A stretch of DNA of 61,601 nucleotides from Geofilum rhodophaeum (GTDB lineage Bacteria; Bacteroidota; Bacteroidia; Bacteroidales; Marinilabiliaceae): assembly GCF_002210225.1 (NCBI RefSeq), contig NZ_MWUJ01000018.1, forward strand, positions 1,465 through 63,065. Reading direction: 5' to 3'. The notes beneath the pieces are model-generated. The model saw only the letters and a list, made by a program, of their open reading frames with translations, was not told the origin of the DNA and did no database searches. Shown here piece by piece: positions 44,563 to 52,915 of this stretch; the stretch's first letter is position 1, and each line of letters opens with the position of its first letter. The position numbers were made by a program, and so were the translations under genes.

Positions 44563-46341
44563 CTAAACCAAGCTTTGATATTCTACTTCTCCAACCAATT
44601 CACCATTTGCCACCTTGACAATTCTTGAGCAATACTTCAAAGTAGATTTTCGATGAGCAATGATGATAAGGGTTAAGTTGCCATCTGCCAATGAGCGGAT
44701 TGATTCTGTGATTTCTTCTTCTGTTTTGGTGTCCAGGGCTGAGGTGGCTTCATCGAAAAGCAATACGTCTGCTCCTGCATAAAGGGCACGTGCTATTCCA
44801 ACTCTTTGTCTTTGGCCACCAGATAGCTTGGTGCCTCTTTCACCAATTTTTGTGTGTACTGTATTAGGTAGTTTTTGCACAAAATCCCAGAGGCTTGCTT
44901 GCTTTAGTGCTTGTTCTAGTTTATCGTGGTCAATTTCGGAACCTTTCAATCCGAAAGCTACGTTTTCGGCTACGGAGCTGTCGATGATGTAAACCTCTTG
45001 TTGCACATAACCGATGCTGTCGCGCCACGATTTTAGTGTGTTTCTATTTAGTGGCTTGTCGTCAATGAGGATTTCTCCTTCTGTAGGCTCCCAAAACCCG
45101 AGTAGGAGATTCATGAGGGTGGTTTTGCCGGAACCGGATACGCCAATTAGTCCCAGGCTCTCTCCTTTGTTGATGCTTAGGTTCACTTTGTTAAGCATCT
45201 TTTCTTTGGCATCGGGAAACTGAAAGGAAAGGTCCTTTACATGAATGCCGCTGTTAAACTGAATTTCTTCGTGTTGTTCGTTCTCTGGGATGAATCCATT
45301 GACTTCGTTTACAATGTCGAAGGTGTATTGGTAGCCTTTGACGCTGATCAGTGCCAACATAATGCGGTTGGTTGAGGGCAGAATACGGTAGGCTGCCAGG
45401 GCGTACATTCCGAGGAGGGCGGCTAGTCCGGCACGATCGGGCAAGAACCAAAGTCCGTAGGCGGTTATAGCAAAAACGGTGATGACCATGCCTGTTTCCA
45501 GAACTTTGGTTGGTGCAGCATTGTAAACGGTTCGGCGGATGTTTAATTCAACCAGGCGGCCAATGAAATCAGAAATGCGTTTGCGAAAGACTGGTTGGGT
45601 GTTGGTGATTTCTACATCGGGGAAGCCGTGTACGCTCTGAAAAATACTTTTGGTTAATTCTGGGGCTATCGAGTTGACTTCTTTTTCGAGTTTAAGTGCA
45701 CGCCCCTTTACCCAGTTGTAAAACAGGAAGAAAACCGGTAGGATGGTGATGGTGAGTAAGAGTATGGCTTTGGGGTCGTATAGAAAAAGACCTGTGAGAA
45801 TTAGAACCAGGATTAAGAGTTCGTTGAGCAGGTTAAAGGTGGGTAGCACAATTTGGTTGGCAAATTGACTGGGGACTGCGCTGATGTTTCTTAGGATAAC
45901 ATTAGAGTTGGTTTTCTTAAAAAAAGGAAACCCTTTGCTGTAATACAGTTGGTGTAATCTGTTAGAGAAATATTGATATAATGATAATGAAAATCGTGCC
46001 TGGGAACGAACGATGTAGATGCTGGCTATGTTTTTGAATACTATGGCTACGACAATTAGTCCTGCAAGCGTTAGTACAAACTGGTTTTCAGAGGTGAATC
46101 CTACAAAGTTGTATATTTTGCTGATGGTGTGGTGCGATTGAATAACACCGGGTTGCAGAATGACTGAAAATAGTGGGAGAAAGGCTGCTAGTCCGACCAA
46201 CTCAAACATGGAGTTAAGAAAGAGCAGCACAATCATTTTAAAGGATTTTTTGCGATAGGCGGGTGGCAACACGCGCCTAAGCTTGAGCAGGGTTCCTGTG
46301 ATTATGTTGTTCTTGATAATATGCTTGATGGTTTGGTTCAT
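44563..46341 (-). CDS. ABC transporter, lipid-linked glycan flippase type (PglK/MsbA-like)
   Basis: The 592-residue half transporter has six transmembrane helices in the first 320 residues and a nucleotide-binding domain with Walker A GVSGSGKTT, the signature LSGGQRQR and Walker B DVLLFDEATSALD, plus the switch IIAHRKSTL. Homodimers of this type export lipid-linked oligosaccharides (PglK) or lipids (MsbA). Its position between the glycosyltransferases and the WecE-like gene favours export of the lipid-linked repeat made here. A 109-bp gap without a clear terminator separates it from the next gene. Confidence 0.88.
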   Translation of the reverse strand: MNQTIKHIIKNNIITGTLLKLRRVLPPAYRKKSFKMIVLLFLNSMFELVGLAAFLPLFSVILQPGVIQSHHTISKIYNFVGFTSENQFVLTLAGLIVVAIVFKNIASIYIVRSQARFSLSLYQYFSNRLHQLYYSKGFPFFKKTNSNVILRNISAVPSQFANQIVLPTFNLLNELLILVLILTGLFLYDPKAILLLTITILPVFFLFYNWVKGRALKLEKEVNSIAPELTKSIFQSVHGFPDVEITNTQPVFRKRISDFIGRLVELNIRRTVYNAAPTKVLETGMVITVFAITAYGLWFLPDRAGLAALLGMYALAAYRILPSTNRIMLALISVKGYQYTFDIVNEVNGFIPENEQHEEIQFNSGIHVKDLSFQFPDAKEKMLNKVNLSINKGESLGLIGVSGSGKTTLMNLLLGFWEPTEGEILIDDKPLNRNTLKSWRDSIGYVQQEVYIIDSSVAENVAFGLKGSEIDHDKLEQALKQASLWDFVQKLPNTVHTKIGERGTKLSGGQRQRVGIARALYAGADVLLFDEATSALDTKTEEEITESIRSLADGNLTLIIIAHRKSTLKYCSRIVKVANGELVGEVEYQSLV

Positions 46342-46353
46342 TGAAAATCTTTC

Positions 46354-47493
46354 TTAACTGAATTCTGTTATGCGAACGCAAATATCTTCAGCCTCGGTAA
46401 GGTCAAAATACAAGGGGAGACGCACCAAACAATCGGAGTAGTAGTCCGATTGAGGCAATTGGTTGCCGGTGTATTTCGGTTTGTAATAGGGACTGCTGTG
46501 TAAACTCAGGTAGTGAAATACTGCGTGTATGTTATTTTTTTTGAGGTGCTCGATTAACTGGGAACGGAACTTGGGGCTGGGGCAGACGAGGTAAAACATG
46601 TGGGCATTTTGGGTGGCATAATCGGGTGTGTAGGGGAGGATTACACCTGTTTTGGCTGCCCAGGTTTGCAATGAGGCCTGGTATTGATTCCAGATGGCCT
46701 TCCGTTGGTTCTGTATCGGGTCCAGTTCTTCTAATTGTGCCCAAAGAAAGGCGGCGGTAATTTCTCCGGGTAGGAAGCTGCTGCCGGTATCTACCCATCC
46801 GTATTTGTTGACTTCTCCTCTGAAGAATTCGGCTCTGTTGGTGCCTTTTTCCCAAAGAATTTCGGCTCGTTTTATAAAGCGCGGATCGTTAATGGCCAAG
46901 AGGCCTCCTTCGCCGCATTGAATGTTTTTGGTTTCATGGAACGAAAAACATCCCAAGTGTCCAATGGATCCAAGTGCTCTGGGTTTTTGCGGGGGCTCTT
47001 TGGGTGATTTGAAATAGCTGTCTATGGCTTGTGCGGCATCTTCAATTACAAAGAGATTGTATTTGTCGGCAAGCTGCATGATTTTGTCCATATCGCAGGC
47101 CACGCCGGCATAATGGACGGGTACAATGGCTTTGGTTTTTGGCGTGATGAGTGCCTCAATCTGTTCTTCGTCCATCCCGGGGTGGTCTTTTCGACTATCG
47201 ACAAAGCGCAGAACTGCTCCCTGGCGCACAAAGGCGAGTGCTGTACTTACAAAGGTGTAAGAGGGCAGTATTACTTCATCGCCGGGTTGTATGTCGACCA
47301 GGAGGGCACACATTTCCAGTGCATCGGTACAGCTGGTGGTCAGGAGGGTCTTTTTGAAGCCCCATCGTTCTTCGAAATAGTTTTGACAAAGTTTCGTGTA
47401 TTTGCCGTTGCCGCTGATGTGTCCGGTAGCTACTGCACCATAAATGTGGTGCACTTCTTTTCCGGTGATATGGGGCTTGTTGAAGGGGATCAT
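46354..47493 (-). CDS. wecE: dTDP-4-amino-4,6-dideoxygalactose transaminase
   Basis: The 379-residue PLP enzyme of the DegT/DnrJ/EryC1 family has GFKKTLLTTSCTDALEMCAL, VIEDAAQAIDS and SFHETKNIQCGEGG; the lysine in ETKN (about residue 187) binds PLP. This last motif is characteristic of WecE/RffA, which converts dTDP-4-keto-6-deoxyglucose to dTDP-Fuc4N. The downstream partner in the pathway, an acetyltransferase, is encoded by the next gene upstream in the operon. The rmlA and rmlB genes needed for the substrate are not in this window. Confidence 0.88.
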   Translation of the reverse strand: MIPFNKPHITGKEVHHIYGAVATGHISGNGKYTKLCQNYFEERWGFKKTLLTTSCTDALEMCALLVDIQPGDEVILPSYTFVSTALAFVRQGAVLRFVDSRKDHPGMDEEQIEALITPKTKAIVPVHYAGVACDMDKIMQLADKYNLFVIEDAAQAIDSYFKSPKEPPQKPRALGSIGHLGCFSFHETKNIQCGEGGLLAINDPRFIKRAEILWEKGTNRAEFFRGEVNKYGWVDTGSSFLPGEITAAFLWAQLEELDPIQNQRKAIWNQYQASLQTWAAKTGVILPYTPDYATQNAHMFYLVCPSPKFRSQLIEHLKKNNIHAVFHYLSLHSSPYYKPKYTGNQLPQSDYYSDCLVRLPLYFDLTEAEDICVRITEFS

Positions 47494-47510
47494 GGGTAGA
47501 TTAACTCGTA

Positions 47511-48224
47511 TTACAAGTGGTAGATGAGTTCTGTCGTTTCAGGAATAAACCCTGTCTTGGAGTAAAACCGACAAGCTTGCAGATTGTCTTCTTGCGTTAC
47601 TACTTTCAGCTGCTTATAGCCGTTGACTTGGGTCCACTTTTCTGCAAATGCTAGGAGTTTAGCGCCGATGTTATTCCCCTGGGCTTTTGGGGCAACAGCA
47701 ATCAGGCCTATTTGCGTATAATCGTTTTGCTTCTTTATGGTTATGAAGCCCTGTATTTCGTCGTTCTGCTTATAAACAGCGGTTATGTCGGCTAGGCTGC
47801 GATCTATTGATTTTTGAATCCAGTTTTGATAAAGTTCGTCGAACTTTTGATTTAATCGAGGGTCTTTCTTGAACCTACTGCTGTGTCCGCTCAACAATGC
47901 CAGCTGGAGCAATTCATCGGATAAGTGTCCGTTGTAGGGTTGGATGTTTTTGTCTGTCTCTTTTGGCTGGGCTACATTTAGGTTCTTTTGGTAGGTGACT
48001 TTGTGGTCGGCCAGTATCCCTTGATGCTCCTCAATTAGTTTATGGGCCTCATGAGTTATGCTTTTTGTGCTAATATAAATCAAGCTGTATCCTTCTTTTT
48101 GTTTCTTGGCTATTATAAAGTCTGCATCTTTTACGTTGATTTGGGCTTGGGTGATTTTGCCTATTTTCTGGTTGAAAAAGCGACTGTCCCAATCCAGATA
48201 TTCAATTGCTGGCAATGAATTCAT
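47511..48224 (-). CDS. wecD: GNAT acetyltransferase, dTDP-Fuc4N acetyltransferase-like (WecD/RffC)
   Basis: The 237-residue protein has a GNAT C-terminal half with the acetyl-CoA loop APKAQGNNIGAKLLAFAEKW and the family-typical WecD opening (EYLDWDSRFFNQKIGKI). It probably acetylates the 4-amino group of the sugar made by the adjacent WecE, giving dTDP-Fuc4NAc. The gene overlaps the glycosyltransferase gene upstream by 4 nt and lies 17 nt before wecE. Confidence 0.85.
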   Translation of the reverse strand: MNSLPAIEYLDWDSRFFNQKIGKITQAQINVKDADFIIAKKQKEGYSLIYISTKSITHEAHKLIEEHQGILADHKVTYQKNLNVAQPKETDKNIQPYNGHLSDELLQLALLSGHSSRFKKDPRLNQKFDELYQNWIQKSIDRSLADITAVYKQNDEIQGFITIKKQNDYTQIGLIAVAPKAQGNNIGAKLLAFAEKWTQVNGYKQLKVVTQEDNLQACRFYSKTGFIPETTELIYHL

Positions 48225-49153
48225 TCAAAATTAATTTTTTCTGCCACCAGGTAGGTGGGTCTGTCTTTAACCTGGTCGAAGATCTTTCCAATGTATAGCC
48301 CTAGCATTCCGATGAGTGTTATTATTACACCCGAAAGTAACCAGATGGATATTATCATGCTGCTGTAACCACTTACCACGATATGTCCTGTTAAAGCACG
48401 AATAAAGGTCACGGCAGCGAAAATGAAAGCGGCAGATGAGATGAAAATGCCTGCCTTTACGGTTAGTCGTAGTGGCTTGTCGGAAAAGGAAAGAATGGTG
48501 TTTAGTGCTAAATTTAGCAAGGCTTTAAGGTTGTAGCTGCTTTTTCCTTCTTTGCGGGCGGCATGGTTTACCCCAATTTCGGTTCTTTTAAATCCAACCC
48601 AACGGACCATAGTGGGGAAGTAGCGTGTTTTATCCTTCATGGATAAAATGGCTGCGATTACATTTTTTCGATAGATGCCGAAGTTGGCGATTTCGGCATT
48701 CTGCTCGGTGTCTGTTAAGTAGGCGAGGGTTTTATAAAACCATTTTGACCCTATCCTTTTCAGAAAAGAGTGTTGTCTTTCTACTCTTCTTGCCAATACA
48801 ATGTCGAACCCTTCTTGTGCTTTATTGTAGAGTAAGGGTATGTCTTCGGGTTGGTCTTGTAGGTCGCCGTCCATTACTACCACCCAATTGCCGCTTGCAT
48901 AATTGAGCCCGGCTGTTATGGCATAGTGTTGTCCAAAGTTTCTGGAAAGGCTGAGTCCCTTTACACGCGTGTTTTCCTGGGCTATTTGGGTAACTGCCTC
49001 CCAGTCGGCCGATGGACTGGCATCATTTACATAAATTATTTCGAAACTGAGTTTTTGTGCTCCAAGGGTAGTGGAGATCCTGTCCGTTAACTCCTCTACT
49101 GCTTTGTCGCAGCGGTATAGAGGTACTACGATGGAAATGCAGGTGTTGCTCAT
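48221..49153 (-). CDS. Polyprenyl-phosphate glycosyltransferase (GtrB/ArnC-like, GT2)
   Basis: The 310-residue protein has a GT2 catalytic domain (ISIVVPLYRCDKAVEELTDR; VVMDGDLQDQPEDIPLL) and two C-terminal transmembrane helices (about residues 235-290), the layout of GtrB/DPM1-like enzymes that charge undecaprenyl phosphate with one sugar. With the adjacent WecE/WecD pair the likely sugar is Fuc4NAc. Its stop and start overlaps with the neighbours (4 nt each) mark a tight four-gene set. Confidence 0.87.
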   Translation of the reverse strand: MSNTCISIVVPLYRCDKAVEELTDRISTTLGAQKLSFEIIYVNDASPSADWEAVTQIAQENTRVKGLSLSRNFGQHYAITAGLNYASGNWVVVMDGDLQDQPEDIPLLYNKAQEGFDIVLARRVERQHSFLKRIGSKWFYKTLAYLTDTEQNAEIANFGIYRKNVIAAILSMKDKTRYFPTMVRWVGFKRTEIGVNHAARKEGKSSYNLKALLNLALNTILSFSDKPLRLTVKAGIFISSAAFIFAAVTFIRALTGHIVVSGYSSMIISIWLLSGVIITLIGMLGLYIGKIFDQVKDRPTYLVAEKINFE

Positions 49154-49560
49154 AGTTTTACCGTTACAAAGATGCCAGCTGTAATGAGCAATAAGCCTAT
49201 TACTTTGCCCCAGGTGAAGGTTTCTCCAAAAAGAAACATACTGAGTAAAAAGACGAGGATGAAGGAAGCGCTCATGAAAGGATAGGCAAAGGATATTTCA
49301 AATTTGGTCATGGCTGCCATCCAGAATAAGCTGGCTATAAAGGCGGCGGCAAAGCCGCTGACAAGCCACGGATCCAGAAAAAGCTTCACCATAAATAGTG
49401 CTTTTTCGTTGAGTGCTTCGGGCAGTTGTCCCTTTAGGTTCATGCGCCACTTTAAAACCAATTGCCCGTAAACGGTAAACAGGATGCAGCCTGCGATGTA
49501 GATATACCCCATTGGGTGTTTGAAGTTGTTTTTGTTTAAAATATTTACCTCTCGCAACAA
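49150..49560 (-). CDS. Small EamA/SMR-type membrane protein, probable lipid-sugar flippase subunit
   Basis: The 136-residue protein has four hydrophobic helices and the EamA/ArnE-like features YGQLVLKWRMN at the start and FAYPFMSASFILVFLLSM. Proteins of this size next to GtrB/ArnC-like enzymes flip undecaprenyl-phosphate-linked sugars. It overlaps the upstream-encoded GtrB gene by 4 nt and is the first gene of the minus-strand operon. Confidence 0.8.
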   Translation of the reverse strand: MLREVNILNKNNFKHPMGYIYIAGCILFTVYGQLVLKWRMNLKGQLPEALNEKALFMVKLFLDPWLVSGFAAAFIASLFWMAAMTKFEISFAYPFMSASFILVFLLSMFLFGETFTWGKVIGLLLITAGIFVTVKL

Positions 49561-49659
49561 GCGAAAGGGGTTGGTTGTGTTTGTTTTACGGTTTGGCGCT
49601 GCTTGGGGCTGGGTATGCCTCCGGCCCGTGAGTCACAGCTGTTACTCACCAAGGCTTTG

Positions 49660-49667
49660 CAAAAATA
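49660..49667 (-). promoter_or_regulatory. Putative -7 box of the minus-strand polysaccharide operon
   Basis: On the minus strand the sequence reads TATTTTTG, a TAnnTTTG match about 100 nt before the first gene of the operon. No -33 element is evident. Confidence 0.35.
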
Positions 49668-49719
49668 GTGCAATTAGGGGTAATAACGAAGAATTGGGGG
49701 GCGAAGTTACAGGGATTGG

Positions 49720-49812
49720 GGCACGAATTACACGAATTTTCACGAATTGGGAGAGTGGGGAATTGGGTCCACGAATTGGTCCACGAATTTCCCGAATTTC
49801 CCGAATCGAAGA
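49720..49812. repeat. ACGAATT-type short tandem repeats, left copy
   Basis: At least nine copies of (C)ACGAATT or CCGAATT words separated by 2-10 nt, including GAATTGGGTCCACGAATTGG, which recurs at 53888. Together with the following gene-end duplicate they form the left border of a 4-kb module. Confidence 0.85.
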
Positions 49813-49821
49813 TTAGTGGTG

Positions 49822-49879
49822 TTAGTAGGCGCCCTTCACTTTCACGTTAACCAGGTAGACGGATTTGGAGGCGGTGATG
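49822..49879 (-). pseudogene. Duplicate 3' end of the SMP-30-like gene
   Basis: Read on the minus strand, 19 codons (ITASKSVYLVNVKVKGAY and stop) match the last codons of the SMP-30-like gene at 53959-54864 (ITASKSVYLVDMKVKGAY), with about ten mostly synonymous changes. The match ends abruptly at 49879. It looks like a displaced gene end left when the intervening module was inserted. Confidence 0.75.
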
Positions 49880-49912
49880 GTACTTTCTTTTCAGTTTATG
49901 TCTGAGGGGGAT

Positions 49913-50086
49913 CTTATTGCCATGCTTGCATCATTAGCAGAAAGTCCTTTTCGATAATGTTAAGAAAGTCTTTTAATGGGAAATCGGATGGGATTTTAAC
50001 AGAACGGTAAAGCATCAGCCCGTATTTGTTGAAATCTTTAGGAGCTTTGGGGTACTGGAGTTCGTTGCCGTAGTTTCGTTCATGTC
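49913..50086 (-). pseudogene. Possible ORF fragment downstream of the exonuclease gene
   Basis: On the minus strand about 55 codons without a good start follow the exonuclease gene in another frame; they read as a plausible peptide (ELQYPKAPKDFNKYGLML ... FLLMMQAWQ, stop at about 49915). It may be the tail of a lost gene. I do not recognise it. Confidence 0.3.
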
Positions 50087-51448
50087 TTAGTTGTTTTGTT
50101 TGATTTCCCAGGGGTGGATGGCCATTTGTATTTCGCCATTGTTGTGTTGTTGGCGGCGGTTAATGTATTCGTGAAAAGTGGTTTCGGAAAGTAGCTTGAC
50201 TGCTTTAAGGTCGCTTTTGTTGCGTGCTTTGTTTCTAATTTGTTCAAAGTCGAGTATGGCTTGTACTTTGATGCCGTTTTTCAGCTCTTCCACGATTTGG
50301 TCTGCTATAACGAAGTAATCGCTGGCTTCTATTTCATCTGTGTCGTAATCGTGTCCGTAACCTCCGCAGTAGCCTGCAGCCTGAAAGACAGTTGTTTTTT
50401 CGGACTTGAGGTCAGGGGTGAAGTATATGTTTTTGTTTGAGAAGTCGTTGTATTTATTCCTTCTGAGCAATTCTTTACTGTCCGCTTCTATTTGAGAAAT
50501 TGTTATTTCAAAGGAGGCTGTGTCGAAATGAATCATTTTGAAGAAATCGACCTCGGATATTATTTCGAGATCGTGGCCTTCTGCAATAAGTTCCTCGGTC
50601 AGTCTTAGTTTGCTGCTCTTAAATCCTTCGCCAAATTTGGTGTATTCGAGGCAACCTACTACCAAATAGTTGGTTTTGCGACTTACGTTAATTGGTTTGG
50701 TTATGCCACCGATGTCGGTGACTATCCGTTGCGCGTCTTCTCGTGAGAGATTGCTGAGAGCTCCGGTAAACGCCACTCTTTTGTTGTAAAAGGGGTGCTC
50801 GGTGTCGGGCTCGTAGCCTGTTTTTGGTTCTTTGAAAAGGGTTTGTGGGTCTTTCTTTTTGATGCAACAGGAGAAAGGCAAATAGTCGTTGGGGTAGATT
50901 TTGCCTTTGTTGAATTTAAGTTGTTTTTCGAGTTCTTTGAATGATTGTGTGTTGTGCTTTTTAAAAAGTTCAATCATCAACTTGGCACAGGCCAAGGCGT
51001 CGCTTTCGGCGTTGTGATGATTCAGGTCGTTTATCTCGAGATGCTTACAAAGTGTAGGGAGTTGGTAGTTGATTAAACCGGGGAGGGCTTTTTTGCTCAG
51101 GAGCATGGTGCAGTAGTAGTCCAGTTCGGGGTAATCGATTTGATAAGCGTCGAGCGCGTAGCGTAAGGCGCTGAAGTCGAATGCTGCGTTGTGGGCTACG
51201 ATATTTTGCTTTTCAAAATAGGGTCTTAGGTCTGACCAAAGCTCCTTAAAAGTTGGTGCGTTCTTGGTGTCTTCTGCCGTTATTCTGTGAATTGAGCTGT
51301 TGATGGACTCATAATAATCGGGGCTTGGTTTAATCAGCTTGTGAATGGTTTTTACAACTTTAGCGTCTTCAACAACAGCGAGGCCTACCGCACAAATGCT
51401 TTGTCGCTTGAAATTGGCGGTTTCGAAATCAACTGCAATAAAATTCAT
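50087..51448 (-). CDS. DEDDh 3'-5' exonuclease with BRCT domain
   Basis: The 453-residue protein starts with an epsilon-type exonuclease domain: FIAVDFETAN (D7, E9), VAHNAAFDFSAL and HNAESDALACAKL provide the DEDDh acids and histidine. A BRCT domain (about 225-305, RVAFTGALSNLSREDAQRIV) follows, and a C-terminal domain of unknown type. Such proteins resemble DnaQ-like nucleases and act on DNA or RNA ends. It is the first (leftmost) gene of a minus-strand set with two nuclease-related genes and ends close to the border repeats. Confidence 0.87.
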   Translation of the reverse strand: MNFIAVDFETANFKRQSICAVGLAVVEDAKVVKTIHKLIKPSPDYYESINSSIHRITAEDTKNAPTFKELWSDLRPYFEKQNIVAHNAAFDFSALRYALDAYQIDYPELDYYCTMLLSKKALPGLINYQLPTLCKHLEINDLNHHNAESDALACAKLMIELFKKHNTQSFKELEKQLKFNKGKIYPNDYLPFSCCIKKKDPQTLFKEPKTGYEPDTEHPFYNKRVAFTGALSNLSREDAQRIVTDIGGITKPINVSRKTNYLVVGCLEYTKFGEGFKSSKLRLTEELIAEGHDLEIISEVDFFKMIHFDTASFEITISQIEADSKELLRRNKYNDFSNKNIYFTPDLKSEKTTVFQAAGYCGGYGHDYDTDEIEASDYFVIADQIVEELKNGIKVQAILDFEQIRNKARNKSDLKAVKLLSETTFHEYINRRQQHNNGEIQMAIHPWEIKQNN

Positions 51449-51555
51449 GCTCCTTTGGGTTTAAGTGGTTGTTGGTGTATTGCTTAACCCAAGGATACGT
51501 GGTGTTTGTGTGGAGGGTTACATTTACTTGATTGGTGTGCTGGCTGGGGTGATGG

Positions 51556-52194
51556 TCAGGAGAGGATTTCCAGAAATTGCAGAAAATCTTTTTGATCCAT
51601 CGGAGTGTCGTTGAGGTGATGTTCTTGCCACAGGCCAGAGTTCCTAATCTTCTCCTTAGGCGAATCATGCCCAAGCCAATTAGCGGAGGGGCTTGTTTCG
51701 CTTGATTGTGCCAGGGTTGCAATCAATTTGGCTTCCCAATATAGCCGATCTTCCCGCTCTAAGATTGGCACAACAGCAAAGCTTAGGTTTTCTTGAATGT
51801 AGGAGCTGACTTTTTGCTCAATATTTTCCTGATATACCGGATCGAGGAGGTGGTGGTGCTCCGTTCTGACTGCTTTGGGTGTGAAATCTTTTTCCCATAT
51901 GCTTAAATAGGGGTCGTTTGCTTTATGGAGTAGGGCTCTTCCTATATTTTTTCGGAAGATGCTTCGGTCTTTGTTTGTTTTAATAAAATGCTCCTTAAGC
52001 CGGGTGAGTAATTTATTGTTGCCTGTATGAGAGCCAACCCTGACAATACGGTCATTATCTCCATAACGCTCTCCTTTTTCAAAAATGCAATAAATCCCAT
52101 TTGATGGAATTAAGTGCTCCTGCTCTTCAAATGGGTACTTGAAACGCCTTTGTTGGTTGAGTATTTGGTGGAGTTGGAATGTGATGCTGCTCAT
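51556..52194 (-). CDS. GIY-YIG-like nuclease domain protein
   Basis: The 212-residue protein shows NGIYCIFEKGE, VRVGSHTGNNKLLTRLKEHF and FRKNIGRALL, matching the order of GIY-YIG motifs (G-I-Y, a V-R-V-G replacement for Y-I-G, then R and the helix) with a Glu-rich middle (YWEAKLIA, possible catalytic Glu). It overlaps the upstream DUF6884-like gene by 4 nt, suggesting that the two products work together. The second half has no recognisable domain. Confidence 0.7.
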   Translation of the reverse strand: MSSITFQLHQILNQQRRFKYPFEEQEHLIPSNGIYCIFEKGERYGDNDRIVRVGSHTGNNKLLTRLKEHFIKTNKDRSIFRKNIGRALLHKANDPYLSIWEKDFTPKAVRTEHHHLLDPVYQENIEQKVSSYIQENLSFAVVPILEREDRLYWEAKLIATLAQSSETSPSANWLGHDSPKEKIRNSGLWQEHHLNDTPMDQKDFLQFLEILS

Positions 52195-52655
52195 GACAGA
52201 AGGGTTTTTAGGTATTTCACTCTTTCACCTTGTTTTAGTCCCTCAAGTGGTTCTTTTGAGTGCTTTATACTGTGTTTAATTGGGTTTATATAGGATTTGC
52301 CAGCCAAAATTGTGAATTCGTCATTTTGCAAATCAGTCTTTTGCGAGAGCTGCTGGAGTACTGTTTGACCCCAATGGGCTGCTTCTTGTTTGTTTAGAAC
52401 TTTAAGCCCAGGTTTTTCAGCTCGTTTTTGCGGAGAGACATAACTTAAAGTTACATCGTAGGGCTCAATTTCTTGCTCGAGGTCAACTACGTGATGCAGG
52501 GCAGATAAAATGTATATTTTGTCTGGTTGTAATTTTCTGGCGTATGCCAGGCTGCTGGTGAAAAGTGGGCCCAGGTATAGGTCCTTAGCTTTTGCTTTGT
52601 GATTAAGCTTGCTCGAAACGCAGGAGATTAACACAATTTTTTTCATAAGAGGCAA
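52191..52655 (-). CDS. DUF6884-like protein
   Basis: The 154-residue protein has the DUF6884-like pattern: VLISCVSSKLNHKAKAKDLY, LGPLFTSSLAYARKL, YILSALHHVVDLEQEIEPYD. The invariant Ser/Cys-K and the S-A-L-H-H-V motif suggest an enzyme acting on nucleobases or nucleic acid, but the function is not known to me. The 4-nt overlap with the GIY-YIG-like gene suggests a two-gene unit, perhaps a base-recognition protein with a nuclease. Confidence 0.65.
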   Translation of the reverse strand: MPLMKKIVLISCVSSKLNHKAKAKDLYLGPLFTSSLAYARKLQPDKIYILSALHHVVDLEQEIEPYDVTLSYVSPQKRAEKPGLKVLNKQEAAHWGQTVLQQLSQKTDLQNDEFTILAGKSYINPIKHSIKHSKEPLEGLKQGERVKYLKTLLS

Positions 52656-52915
52656 TTCTTTGATGAAACGTCACACAAAGTTTCGGATGTATATTTCTGA
52701 ATGTCAATATGTAATATGGTGGTTTTCCATTAGGGGGCCTTTAGAGTGGATGAAATGTCGAAGGATGTACATCAATTCTTGAATCTTTCTTAAGTGTGGA
52801 AAATTGTTTCACTATGGAAGTGGATTCGGCCGCTGGTTTTTAGCTACCTTTGATTAAGCTGTTTCAATATCCGAGCGTTATGGCCCTGAATCAGGCAGTC
52901 TGAAAAATTTCTCTT

